Assembly (NCBI GenBank): GCA_037178675.1
Contig: JAYMGJ010000314.1
Location: 124,001-188,000 of the forward strand
Direction: 5' to 3'
DNA from: Scleroderma bovista
Taxonomy: Eukaryota > Basidiomycota > Agaricomycetes > Boletales > Sclerodermataceae
DNA length: 64,000 nucleotides
Shown: positions 45,501-56,639 of the stretch, one piece after another
Position numbering within the stretch: the first letter of the stretch is position 1
Layout of the letters: the number at the start of each line of letters is the position of its first letter
Notes under the pieces: generated by a model
The model's input: the letters and a program-made list of their open reading frames with translations, nothing else
Told to the model about the DNA's origin: nothing
Databases searched by the model: none
Program-made: the position numbers and the translations under genes

Positions 45501-48117
45501 AGGGAAGCTGGGAGGTGTTTGAGGCTATTATAATGAGCGTCGAGACTTTCAAGGCGTTGGAGACGCCCGATAGACCCTGGGAGTTCGACGAGGTGGTTGT
45601 CCGAGCACGAAAGAGTAAGAAGGTGGCTCAGATCACCTAGGGTTTCGGGAAGTAAGCGGAATAAGTTATGATCTAGCTTGAGGTGCTGCAGAGAGGTGAG
45701 ATGCGAAAGAGCAAAATCATCCAGCGAAGATAGCTTTGCGTGTGAAACGTCGAGGGACGTCAATGCACATGGCGTCTGCGTCGGAGGGACAAGTTTGAGA
45801 AGGGTGATATGGTTATGAGACACCTCCAGCGTATCGGCAGTGACGGGCCAGTTGGATAAATCGAGGGCATGCACACAGTTGTGATTAGCTTGAAGAAATT
45901 CGAGTTTTGGAAGTGTCTGTGCGAAGGAAAGATCTGTAATGTTATTCCGTCGACAGTCCAATATCTTGAGCTCGACAAGTTGACTGCACTGCTCAGGGAT
46001 CTTCGAAATACTGTTACCAACGAATATGAACCTTTCTAGCTGAGTTAACTGGCCAATGTCCTCGGGAAGCTCAGTGATCATGTTGAAAGATATATCGAGA
46101 TCGACGAGGGCGGATAGCTGACATATTACGGGTGGAAGCTGGACAAACTTGTTGTTTGATATGTTCAAATTCTTGAGGTTGCAGAGCCGAGGGAAATACC
46201 ATGGGAGTTGTTCCATTCTGTTGTTCTGCAACTTCAACGTACTAAGTTCAAGAATTCGGTCAAGCGCAGCATCATCAAGATCTACGATGCGATTGCAGGA
46301 CAGATCGAGGCGATGGAGGCTTGCCAAGTGCCGCACGTTCTGAGGCACTTTCTTCATGGCCATATTTGACAACCGGAGTTCACGTAGGGCATTGCACGAC
46401 TGGACAAAGTCGAGGGGTATCTCTACCATGGGATTTCGTGATAGATTGAGGTATATGATTGATGCTGCATTCTTGTGAAAAATAATCGGTATGGTGGGCA
46501 AGCCGCACCCAGTGAGATCCACGTATTCGGATTCATGGAAATGAAACTCATCCTGTAAATGATTACTTAGAATAGGCCGAAAACCGAAAGAGAAACTCAC
46601 CGGTAGATCGAGGAGTTGACTTTTGTAAACAAATTTGAGAAGGAACGTCATATCCTCCGCAGCAATGTAATCAAGACTATCAGCCTGGTCGTACCCAGCT
46701 TGTTCCAACCGCTGTCGCGTAATAGCAGCTGGTCGTTCGGTTGGCGCAAGGACACGCTCTAAAGGTGATATTTGAGAAGTAAAGTATATGTCACGAAAGC
46801 AGTACACTGACCTCGACCACGTTCTTTCAGGTATAACTTGTGTGTTTCCCGCTCCTGATCAAGGAGTAGTTTAGCATTAAGTGAAGGAGTAAGATCCGCC
46901 ACCATGGAGGCTCGTTGAAGTTGAGCGACGTGATAGGACCCGTCGTCGCGATATATCCGGACGCGCACGGATTTGTTCATGACCGAAGGTGTCGGTTGCT
47001 TGGATGGATGATGCGACTTGTGGTCACGACGTTTTCGTGCACTGACATCGTTCGAAGTTGACCAGCTGGAAGAGGTGCGTGAATTGTTGGGAACGGCAGT
47101 TTCGTCCTCCGAGGTCAAGTGGACATCGGCCATAGGCGCATTATCGTCATCTATTTCAACCGCCCAACTTTCTGGAGCAGTCCAAGCGTCCAACGAGCTA
47201 TGCTGAAGGCCATCTTGGTACAGAGTGGGTATCGTCTTCGGGGATATTTTACGGAATTCGTGGAAGTAATGGGCTCTCCGTTTGGATGATAATGACGAGC
47301 TCGGGCTAAATGGGTTACTGAACATGGATGAAGAAAAGTGATGCGGGGGCAAGGGTTCAGACGGCGTGGTCTCCAAAACACTCGATATTGAAGCTGTAGA
47401 GGGACCGGCCAGTGCATCTGACCTGATGATGCCATCCATGTCAGACAGATTGGTGTCGAGGGTAAAAGGTGTTTCGCCCGACGATTCGTTTGGAGGATGC
47501 GTAGGCGTTCTGTTCATACGTAGTTTTCTTATCCGAGACTCCTTCTTCAAAGAAGGCTGTGAAAGAGAGCCCGTAGGGGAGTAAGACCGATAGAATGCTG
47601 CACTGTCCGGCACAGATATCTGGGAGGCGTTCATAGGGAGATAGGGTACGACGGTATCGTTGCTGTCCAGGTTGAGTTTTGACCGAGAGCGCTTCCGCAT
47701 AATGTCGGTAAAGAAGCCGCGAGATTTACCCTTTCGAGAGTCAGTTGAGCAGGTATCGAACGGCTCTGCTAGGTACGACTGAGAGTCGCTTCCTCCGCTT
47801 CTATAAGAGGCTCCGGAGCTGCTTAGCCGGGCGAATGTGGGAAGGGAGGGAAGTGATGGCTTGTGAACAAAGCCAAAGGAACGTTTCTGAGGCGGATCAG
47901 GCTACAAACCGGCGGTGAATGGTGGGGTGGCAAGAAGAGGGCGTATCGAACGAACCGAGTACAACCATGGTGCAATGTCAGCGCTGGGCTTGCTAGTAGG
48001 TGAAGACGCAGGTTCGTTAGTAGGCTGATCGTCAGAGTCGTTGGAGACTGGCGGGGGGGAATCTGAAAGGATAGACAGTGAGTTTGCGTCGTCCTGGGTA
48101 TTGTCTGTCCACGCCAT
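42575..48117 (-). CDS. CYR1: Adenylate cyclase (fungal RA-LRR-PP2C-cyclase type)
   Basis: Five exons, 48117-47956, 47901-46812, 46758-46601, 46552-44943 and 44888-42575, give 1777 residues. It makes cAMP from ATP at the plasma membrane and signals to protein kinase A; Ras binds the RA domain in fungi. Seen: Ser-rich N-terminus; RA-like segment NKSVRVRIYRDDGSYHVAQL (about 366-430); some 20 leucine-rich repeats (about 490-1020); PP2C-like domain (GIVLYFIGKTLYVANAGQAL); and a class III catalytic domain with both metal Asp motifs, VFTDIRNSTQLWD and TEGDAFMCSFP, plus CEPDPITNRMDYFGPMV. The start MAWTDNTQ gives the only open N-terminus, and a 54-nt intron (47902-47955, GTTCGT...TTGTAG) removes an in-frame TAG. 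Symbol follows the yeast name; basidiomycete orthologues have other symbols. Fully intact. Confidence 0.93.
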
Positions 48118-48801
48118 CCGTTGTGGGACTCGCGCCCTCGCGTGGTTGAGGATTTATCGCAAACTTGATAGTGGTCGGCAAACAAAGTTCATGTCGACTT
48201 ACATCTCGAGGGAAAGATCTGAGAGGGTTAAGACAGACGCGATCATGCCGCATAATTCAGCGGGGAGAATGGATAGCGTTTCCGTGCATATGCGGCAGAG
48301 AGCGAGAGTGTGTCTGAACGCGAAATGCATTGCCCAGGACTAGTAATGATCCACACCTCAGGCAGCTCTTTTCGGGACCAATAGAGGTCATTTCCGTTGT
48401 AGGCTAGTCTCGCAACCCTCCGTTCTGGGGGTGACTGCCCAATATGGGCAGAATGAGCGCATCAGCAGCTCATATGTCACACAGAACGTCTGGTGACTTT
48501 CGGTGTGACTAGAGCACCTGTGGTTCCCATTATATAAGTATTACTAAACTGAACAGTTACGTGTCTCGTTAAGTTAACTAAGGCTCGATAGATATCTATA
48601 ATCCCCCACCACCAGCGTTAAATATTGCCCCAAGTCATCTCCTCTGTCCACTTCCTTTCCCCCCCTCCCCCTTACCATTCTGGGTGGTGTACCTAACCTG
48701 TCGGCAGCACTGGGGCAGCAAGGGGTGGGGTTCTCCACCTGGGTGACACCGCTTATGTTACTAATTAGTAACAGTAGTACGTACCTGTCAGTGTTACTAG
48801 T
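48118..48801. other. Upstream region of adenylate cyclase, no gene
   Basis: About 680 bases, expected to hold the promoter and leader of the adenylate cyclase gene (-). Short frames near 48130-48340 look like shadows. Nothing else was identified. Confidence 0.5.
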
Positions 48802-48803
48802 TA

Positions 48804-49531
48804 CAGTCAGACCCCTCTTAACCCATACCCTTCAGGAGATATGCTAGAATATGGGTTATCAGGGGTTATGGGGTTGGGGGGTCACCCCTATTATGTAATA
48901 GTCAAAGGGTTCAAAGTTGACTTATTTATTGTGTCTACTATGGTACTAGTACTACATATACATAAAATTCTAAATAATCTATTGGTGCTGGGGGCTGCAT
49001 TGTCATTGTCATCATTGTCCAGGTGGTGGTGGTGGTGGTGGTAATTGCATCGTCGATGCAGGTGGCATGGTAGTGGTGGTCATGTCGGATCTGGGTGGTG
49101 GTGGCTGCACCATTGATGCAGGTTGTTGTCATCGTCCAAGGGGTGGTGGTTGCATCATCAATGGTGGTGGTGGCTGTGTCACCAATGCAAGTCATCAGCA
49201 TCAGCATCATCCAAGTAGAGGTGGTCACTAGTACTGACTGTTGACACAGGTAGCAGCTGGTAGCAGGGTGGTGGTTGTGTCCATTGACAAACTTTTGAGA
49301 TTGTGTGATATAACAAATTACATAATAAATATGTCCTTATTAGGGTATATTCAGGTACAATAACCCCTATGTATGGGTTTTGACCCCCCAAAAAAGTATG
49401 GGTTATGGGGTATCAGGGGTTTATGGGTTATGGGTACCAAATCACTGCGAACCAAGTTGGGAAACACAAAATTGTATGGGGTATCAGGGGTTATGGGGTT
49501 TAAGAGATATGGGTTAAGAGGGGTTCGACTG
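48804..49531. mobile_element. 728-bp pogo-type non-autonomous element with internal GGT minisatellite
   Basis: It begins CAGTCAGACCCCTCTTAACC at 48804, and its right end, read inward from 49531, is CAGTCGAACCCCTCTTAACC. The arms match at 22 of 24 bases and are flanked by TA on both sides (48802-48803, 49532-49533). Arms starting CAGTCGAACC and TA duplications are typical of pogo/Tigger elements. Just inside both ends are repeated TATGGGTTATCAGGGGTTAT-like words. The centre holds (GGT)n and imperfect units around TGCATCATCGATGCAGG. No transposase frame. Confidence 0.75.
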
Positions 49532-49714
49532 TAGTAGGGATAATCGATTTCGCAGCTCTCAGCAATTCGCACAGCTCTCAGCTGTTACTTAGGAAAACTG
49601 TAATAGAGATGGTAGTTGAAGATAACCTATAGGATCTAATCAATAGATAAGGACATCACGTGCTAGATATGACGCACTCACAATTACTAATCGTGTGCCA
49701 GCAACACGCAACGC

Positions 49715-50145
49715 GCTTCCCCTGTCCCGGCGACTTCCGCCGTTGTCTCCCACGATGACAAAGCATCTTTGCTTGTCGTCGGCGACGATGAGCACACACA
49801 ATACTCATTTCTTCACTATTTCTCCACGGGTTTTTCTTGTTCTTGTTCTATCATGTGTATAATACATGTTTTTCTTTGTATTACTAACAATAAGTGAGAA
49901 TTACTTGTGTACTGGTGTGACTTCCACTTGGTTACATAATCATGTAGAGGTGCGTGCATGCGTGACTTCCGCTCAGTTACATAATCATGTGGAGTCTGTT
50001 GGGACGTCACTGTCCCTGTGACTCCTGCCGCTGTCTCTCATGATGACAAAGCATCCTTGCTTGTCGTCAGTGACGATGAGCATGCACAACGCTCATTTCT
50101 TCACCATTCTTCGCGCGCTTTTTTTGTTCTTGCTTTACTATGTGT
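49715..50145. repeat. Direct repeat, ~130-bp units ~297 bp apart
   Basis: 49715-49860 and 50013-50145 share GATGACAAAGCATC(T/C)TTGCTTG, then CGACGATGAGCA, CTCATTTCTTCAC and TTTTTTGTTCTTG, at about 80 per cent identity. They could be remnants of LTRs or of a short tandem duplication. No gene is visible between 49534 and 50270. Confidence 0.5.
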
Positions 50146-50269
50146 CTAGTAAACATTCACCATAGTATTACTATACTAATAACTAATAATAAACACAATG
50201 CTGCTTTTCATTGGTGATGCCATGCCACCCAGTGATGACGAAGCTGACAAGATCATCATGGGAGGTCCT

Positions 50270-51310
50270 TAATACAAGCTGGTGTTGGGGGTGACTTGCT
50301 TTTGGTTGGTGGTGCGTGCCCATGAGCCAACCACTTCATGTCACCCAGTGATGATGAAGCCAACAAGATCATAACGGGAGGGGCTCAATGCTAGTAGGTG
50401 TGGGGGGATGACTTCAAGATGCGATCGCGATTGCCCAATAACAAGAACGGTGCAAATGGCGGGGAAATCATAAGACGGCCAGTGGTGTACATCGTAAGTA
50501 TGGGGACGGTGGTGCATTGTCTGATCGTGAATACTAAGAAGTGACGTTGGTTCACCGTGGGTCGTAAAGCATGATTCATTAGTAGTCATAGCACCAGCAT
50601 CAGCAGCAGTACCCCAGGCTGCATCAGAAGCAGAAAAGTCCATATCAGTGAAAGGTGACCAGGCACAGTGGATGTGTCTAGATTCTGGTGGAGATCCTCG
50701 ATGCCAGCTGGTGTGGGGGGTGACTTGCCTTTGGTTGGTGGTGCGTGCCCATGATCTAATGGCTTTGTGTCATGCAGTGATGACGAAGCCAGCAGGAACT
50801 CCATGGGGGGTCCTCGATGCCAGCTGGTGCAGGGGCTGACTTGCTTTTTGTTGGTGGTGCGTACCCGTATGCTAACAGCTTTGTGTCACCCAGCAATGAT
50901 GAAGCCAATGGGAGCTTCATGGGAGGTCCTCAATGCCAGCCAGTAGGTGGGGTGACTTGCCTTTGGTTGGTGGTATGTGCCTGTGAGCTAATAGCTTCAT
51001 GTCACACAGCGATGACGAAGCTGGCAGGAACTCCATGCGGGGTCCTCGATGCCAGCTGGTATGTGGGGTGACTTGCCTTTGGTTGGTGGTGTGTGCCCGT
51101 GAGCTAATGGCTTCGTGTTGCGCAATAATGACAGAGCTGACAGGAGCTGTCTTCAATACCAGCTGGTGTGTGTGTGTGGGGGGGTGCCTTGCTTTTGGCT
51201 GGCAGTGCATTCTGTAAGTTAACAGCTTTGCGCCACACAGCGATGACGAAGCCGACTGAAGCTTTGTGGGAGGTCCTCGATACCAGCTGGTATGAGGGGT
51301 GATTCCCAAG
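50270..51310 (+). repeat. ~116-bp minisatellite
   Basis: Units recur near 50277, 50391, 50703, 50819, 50934, 51051, 51160 and 51282. Each reads like GCCAGCTGGTGTGGGGGGTG, then ACTTGCCTTTGGTTGGTGGT, CATGAGCTAATGGCTTCGTG and a GATGACGAAGCC(A/G)GCAGGAA end. A stretch at 50400-50700 interrupts the array. The apparent long frames on both strands are periodic artefacts of the 116-bp unit. Confidence 0.75.
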
Positions 51311-51399
51311 AAGCAGGTGATGTAGAATATGACAGCGAGGGCATTTCTGGCCGTGATGCATATGATGATGTGATGGGACCTAATATCACAGTGCGGTCA

Positions 51400-52340
51400 A
51401 CTTCTTTGTCGACAGGAGGATAGAAGTCGGGTATGAGTTGGGCCCGCAAAGTCTTTGTGTACAATTTCTTTCATGTGGTGTGAGGCATAGGGCGATGAAA
51501 TATATCACACAGGGTAGTGGGGTGTCAATTGGGTCATGGCTGTTGCGGAGGTTGTTGTGAAAAGTAGGGTTGCGGGGGCGCCATGGCCTGGGGTGGTTGT
51601 TGGTATGTTGGCTGAGACATAACAGGTTGCATGGGAGGAGGTAAGGCAACCTGGTCAGGGGTGAAGTCCAGGGCGGTCTGTTCAAGCTAGAGAACATGTG
51701 TGAGGGTGGGTGGCGGGTAGTGTGGAGTGACACACCTGTTCGACGTAGGCTTTTCGCTTTGCACGATGGCGAGCTTGAGCTTGAGTATTACAGCTGCGCT
51801 CTGCACGATCAGTCTGCTGTGACGCGATGGTGGACTTGCTGCTTGGGTGAGCCACCGAGGACATATAATGTTATCCACCTTTTCTCCAGCATTCATCCCT
51901 TAGCCCCTGTGTAGGAAGTAGGTTTGTCTTCCCAGTCCCAAAGTTTGTGATAGGTACTGAAAATGCTTGCATCTGTTGAGCAAAAAGTGGGGGCCACTGA
52001 TGTGTAACATTGTCCACTTGACGGCGGGGGCCTAAGGAGATCGCGAAAGGTGGTGGGGTCGACTTCATTGTCAACGGGAGGAGGTAAGGGCTGGGGCCCA
52101 CAAAGTCTTCATGTCCGATTTCTTTTCATGCGGTGGAGGGCATACGGGATGAAATACGGAAGACTGGCGTGGTCACTCAATGGAGGGGGCTGATCATGGA
52201 AGACGGTGGGACCGGCTTCATTGCCAACAGGAGGATGTAAGTCGGGTAAGAGCTGGGGCCCACAAAGTCTTTATGTATGATTTCTGTTCGTGCAATAGAG
52301 GGCGTACGCGATAAAATACGGAAGCCTGTGGAGTATGAAG
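51400..52340. repeat. Three diverged dispersed ~120-bp repeats
   Basis: Blocks near 51407-51525, 52060-52170 and 52206-52335 share CAACAGGAGGA, AAGTCGGGTA(A/T)GAG, TGGGGCCCACAAAGTCTT, GATTTCT and ACG(A/C)GATGAAATA(C/T). They lie downstream of the gypsy pol relic, in its coding sense, and may be pieces of its 3' end or LTR. No intact gene lies in 51311-52416. Confidence 0.5.
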
Positions 52341-52416
52341 ACGAAAGCAGGAGTTCAAGGTGGGTGAAGAGGTGGGAATCAAAGTTGGGATATGGCAATA
52401 ACATTCTTGTCGCCGA

Positions 52417-53660
52417 TCATAGGATCATATTTGACACCGTTTGAATCAATGGTGACGAATGTTGGGTGGTTTTGTTTGTGCCACAGTTTGACCTAGACAT
52501 ATAATCCAGCCATTGCACCTGTCTGCTGGACAGCTTCCTCTGTGTCTTGAGGTATCCCAGCGCCTCGTGGTCAGTGACTATCGTGAATTTGAATCCGAGG
52601 AGCTTGTCCTCCCATTTCATTAATGCTTCAATTATCGCAAGTGTCTCTTGCTCAAAAGTCTGGTAGTTCTGCTGAGCATCAGTCAATTTCTTTGACATGA
52701 AGCCCGCAGGTCTACAGGTCTTCCATTCGGGCCCTTGCCCATACAGAGCGCCTACTCCATACAGTGAAGCATCGCATACAAGCCATATAGGCTCAGGTTT
52801 TGAGGGATTGATAGGCCTCAAGATAGGGTACTTGCATGCCAATGCCTTCATTGTCTGAAAACATTTGTCGTGGAGTTCCCTCCACTGGAACGGGTGACCA
52901 TTCCTCTGTATTCCCATGAGGGGCGTGGCATATGTGGACACGTCAGGCATTAACTGTGCCAGATATTCCACAAGGCCTACAAACCTCTGTACCTCGTTCA
53001 GATTCCGTGGTATCCTCCAACCTCTGATCTGGGACATCTTGTCCCTGTCAGCATGGACGCCCTTTCCATCGATGACATGTCCGAGGCAGTCGAGCCTCAC
53101 TGTGTATAGGTCGCATTTTTCCTTCTCGAGGTAGAACCCATTCTTCCTCAGTATCTCAAAAACTGTTCTGAGGTGCTGCTCATGCTCCTCAATGGTCTCA
53201 CTATAGACGAATAGGTCATTGAGATACGCGTAGACAAAGCGGCCCAAGTGGTCATGAAATATGACTGTCATCAAACATTGAAATGTTGCTGGGGTGTTGC
53301 AATCCCCTTGTTGCATGACCTGACTGAGGAAGGTCCTGTAGATCATGGAGAAAGCAGTCTTCCACACGTCCTGAGGGTCCACCCTCACTTGTTCATATGC
53401 GTTAGACAGGTCTATCTTTGAGCAGAACTTCACTCGTGCTACGTCCATCCGGATCTGATCTTGATCAGGGAAGGGAGTGACATCCTTGACCGTATTGTCA
53501 TTCCTCTTCTGAAAATCTATGACAGTTCGTAGCTTGCTGGTCTTCTTCAGAATACATAGCATTGGGGTGGCCTGTGGGACGCTCTTCATCTCCCACCATC
53601 CAGCATCAGTGTATGCTCAGATCTTGTCTGATTGTTTCAGCGCATTTGGGCACCTGGGCA
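52417..53660 (-). pseudogene. Ty3/gypsy retrotransposon pol relic (RT-RNase H)
   Basis: Reads as a gypsy reverse transcriptase and RNase H: TDAGWWEMKSVPQATPML, KIDLSNAYEQVRVDPQDVWK, QQGDCNTPATFQCLM, then the RNase H part beginning WLVCDASLYGVGALYGQGPE and VTDHEALGYLKTQRKLSSRQ. The RT active-site box is YLND instead of the usual YxDD, so a catalytic Asp is replaced. A TGA at 53617-53619 stands where related elements have an Arg codon. After MSRSN the frame slips (about 52490) and integrase is absent. No gag, protease or LTR pair was found. Dead fragment. Confidence 0.85.
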
Positions 53661-54330
53661 AATGGTATGTCTCAGTCTACCCAATCCCCGCTTTGACACT
53701 TCCTAGGCTTTAGGAAGAGTCCAGACCCCTATCCCCTTCGTCTTCTATTACTCCTGTACCCAAGGAGTATCCTGCATCATCTTCTGCATCACCCTGTTGG
53801 TGTAGATCCCCTTCCCCCCTCCTCAGCACATCCTCTCTGGACACTGCGGAGGTAAACCACCACTTGCACATTTTTCGTAGTCCTTTGTTGGTGTTGTGTT
53901 TGGGTTATTACTCCGACCCAAATCCACACTTTGACTCACACCGGGTATCTATGTGCCTTGGCACTTCCACAAGTATTGTATACAAAATTAGAAATGAAAA
54001 CAACAAAATTTTTAAAACATATTGGGATTGTAGATGTAGCCCCCCATGAGTCCAATGCAATGGATTCCAGCATGCAAGTATAGCTACCTTACTTGGTTAC
54101 TAGGGCAGTGGTGAGGGGTCTGGGGCAGTGCATTTTTCTTCCGCAAGCAGAGACTACTATTCCTTAGTTGATCTGGTCTGTCTGGACAATGAAAAAAAAA
54201 ATACTCACATTTGTGGTGTGTTGTGCACTGCGCCATCATTGTTATCAACAGTTGGTGCTTGGGCAGCTGAGAGCACCTGTGTTTCCTTCTTCAGCATGGT
54301 TGGAGATGTTGTTGCAGAGAGGAGGATGCT
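53661..54330. other. Spacer, no gene seen
   Basis: Short frames only (up to 72 codons). It separates the gypsy relic from the casein-kinase-like pseudogene. Confidence 0.4.
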
Positions 54331-55259
54331 TCAAAGATGGTTGTAATCTGGTTTTTGCGTGAATGAAAGATTGTGAGTATATGAGAGGAAATTGAGGAGT
54401 TCCATTGGCATCTCAAAAGGACGGCTGGTTCCTAACGATTCTTTCAATGACTGGATAGATGACCTTGACAAATGACGACTGCCCTGACCCAGCCATGGCA
54501 ATGACCCACTATAGAGGAACATAAGAGTGTACACCAAAGCCTTGAGATTGTCTCTCTGGCTTAATTCACACCCAAGATGACTATTGATAGATGTAAAAGC
54601 CAGTGTACCAATGAGTTGACAGGATTCTATCATTGGAATATAAATGTGTGATGATGGGTGGCAGTATTGCTTTGCGATGCCAAAGTCAATAAGAAATGTG
54701 GTATTCTTTGACTCCGCAGTGCCCATAAGGATGTTCTGGGGTTTGGTGTCATGGTGAATAATGTTGTGGGAGTAGATGTACTCGAGACAGGATATCTATG
54801 GATCATGGATCATGGGTCAGACAGATTCAGGTGAGAGGGGATGTTGATCGATGAACTGACTATTTGCAGTCCCAACTCAATGACACGACCCAGTCTGAAT
54901 ACGCCATCAGAAGACGCTTGAATTAATTTGTCTAGGGATGGACCGAGGATCTCAAGTACCATCGCTTGATAGGATCCCTCTCTTCCGAACCAGAGAGGTC
55001 GCGGCACTCCATTATCACCTCAGAGCTGATTAAGAACCGTGTACTTGTGTTCTAAGTAAGACTCAGGCTTATCCATGATGCGTTCCAACTTGATTGCAAC
55101 AATTTGCTTGGTAATTATGTCTCGAGCACGGTACACAGTGGCTGACAGAAATCGTTGTTCAAGCCAATTCATGTAAAAAATATTTTGCTCACCACATGAA
55201 CCTTTGCCCAGCTCCTCTTCCAGTGTGTATCTGCCATCAACGTGAACCACATCTCTCAT
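54331..55259 (-). pseudogene. Casein kinase 1-like pseudogene
   Basis: A CK1-family kinase in pieces: DGRYTLEEELGKGSC, then after an intron (near 55186-55130) ATVYRARDIITKQIVAIKLE with the VAIK lysine. Then come PRPLWFGREGSYQAMVLEIL and, after an intron near 54850-54800, ISCLEYIYSHNIIHHDTKPQ, FLIDFGIAKQY and GTLAFTSINSHLG. A TGA at 55020-55022 interrupts the frame between LNQL and GDNGVPRP, where an Arg codon is likely ancestral. The catalytic loop reads HHD in place of HRD. The C-terminus ends early at QKPDYNHL. These changes point to an inactive copy. The start at 55259 (MRDVVHVDG) is a guess. Confidence 0.7.
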
Positions 55260-55399
55260 TTTGACTCTCAAAGATTTCAAGACTCGTTCAGCTTTCGGGG
55301 ATTGTACTATCTGCTGGTGAGTCAACACAGAATCAAGGGCAATAAAAGCATCACAACATCCACATTGCACCCAGCTTCTTATTGACACAGTCTTACCTG

Positions 55400-56100
55400 T
55401 ACCCTCCTCCTTTGTCCTTGACTTATGGATCTTCGATGGAGTTTAACTTTGGTGTCGGTGTTTAAGTTCAATGTTTAAATGGGAAGGTGAGATTTGAGTG
55501 ATCCCTTTGAAAGTTGAAATGATGATATTAACTCAACCTTCATCAATTGCCCTATTGGATTCATCCCACATTCTGACAGTACCATTTTTTCGGGCTCAGT
55601 TATGCTGAACAAACATAGGTACGTCGCATGCAACACAGCAAATACCCACAAGAAGACCTCGAGTAGAACCCTCCCCCCCATCATGTTGACTGCTGTGACA
55701 GGCAATGAACCTTGTTACTCAATCTCTGGCAGCACTGAACGATCCCAACCTAAGCACAAGCACAAGTCATCGCCACAGTCCTTTGTTCCTTCTGGCCCCC
55801 CCAAGTTATCTTTCTCACACAGAGCTTGAAAGGTGGCTGCAAAGGCAGCTGCATCTACAAAGCCCACAAATGGCACTGGCAATTCAACCTCACCCATTAA
55901 GAGCGGCGAGATTGCGGCGAATTGCCACAAGGGTGTAAACGAGACCTCCGAAGGCTGCAGTACTGAGCGCTGCCGTGGTAAGGGAGTAAGCTACCATCGA
56001 AGAGACTGGGGACACCGGGGAACTTGCCAGATAAAAACACATAGGGCCAAAAAATCTAGAGAGGAAAGCCAGAGATGGCTTTTGTCGGCTGCGGATAATG
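55400..56100. other. Gene-poor region
   Basis: Frames of 70-93 codons on both strands around 55600-56110 carry no recognised motif. I cannot support a gene here. Confidence 0.35.
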
Positions 56101-56109
56101 AGCAGAAGT

Positions 56110-56632
56110 TGTAGTTAGGAAGCCCAAATTCGGACTATCACAAGTGGCGGTCAGTTATGCAGTCCAACATCCTGGGGAATGCAATGTACCGGGGGGACTC
56201 GCCTGCTCAAAGGATGAGGAAGTAGAATTGGGATTACTATACGAAAAATAACAAACGCCGAAGCTATGAACGAGACGAAAGCAAGCGCAGGCGCTGGGAT
56301 AAACGGGATCATCGTGATCGAGTTTGTTGGGCAATTATTGATTTGTTCTTGCTGAGCGAGCGTGAGTTGCATGTGTGCGTGATGTGTGTAAGGCCTTCTT
56401 GACAGCAAAGTCGAGCTGGAAAAAAGGGAGTAGAATTTTCCACTAATTAACTTGATAGAGCGTCTGACAGTCTTGGAGAGCGACGAGAAACCGAGAAACC
56501 AGTGAAAGTTCGAATAAACGGCCTGTATTAGTTAGGAAGCCCAAACTCGGAATATCAAATGGGGCCGTCAGTTGCACAGTCCAACGTCCTGAGGAATGTA
56601 ACGTACCGGGGGGACCCGCCTGCTCAAAGGGC
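56110..56632. repeat. ~105-bp direct repeat, 418 bp apart
   Basis: 56110-56214 and 56528-56632 both read TAGTTAGGAAGCCCAAA(T/C)TCGGA, GTCAGTT, GCAGTCCAAC(A/G)TCCTG and GTACCGGGGGGAC(T/C)CGCC, then TGCTCAAAGG, at roughly 85 per cent identity. This resembles an LTR or terminal-repeat pair, or a short duplication, at the left edge of the Plavaka-associated block. Confidence 0.55.
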
Positions 56633-56639
56633 TAGAACT

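Noticed and set aside
48840..49510. Telomere-like GGGTTA repeats
   Set aside because: The words are irregular (GGGGTTATGGGGTT) and confined to the inside of a transposon-like element; not a tandem TTAGGG array.
50341..51309. Long open frames on the minus strand in the 116-bp minisatellite
   Set aside because: The frames repeat with the unit and have biased composition; they reflect the repeat period, not genes.
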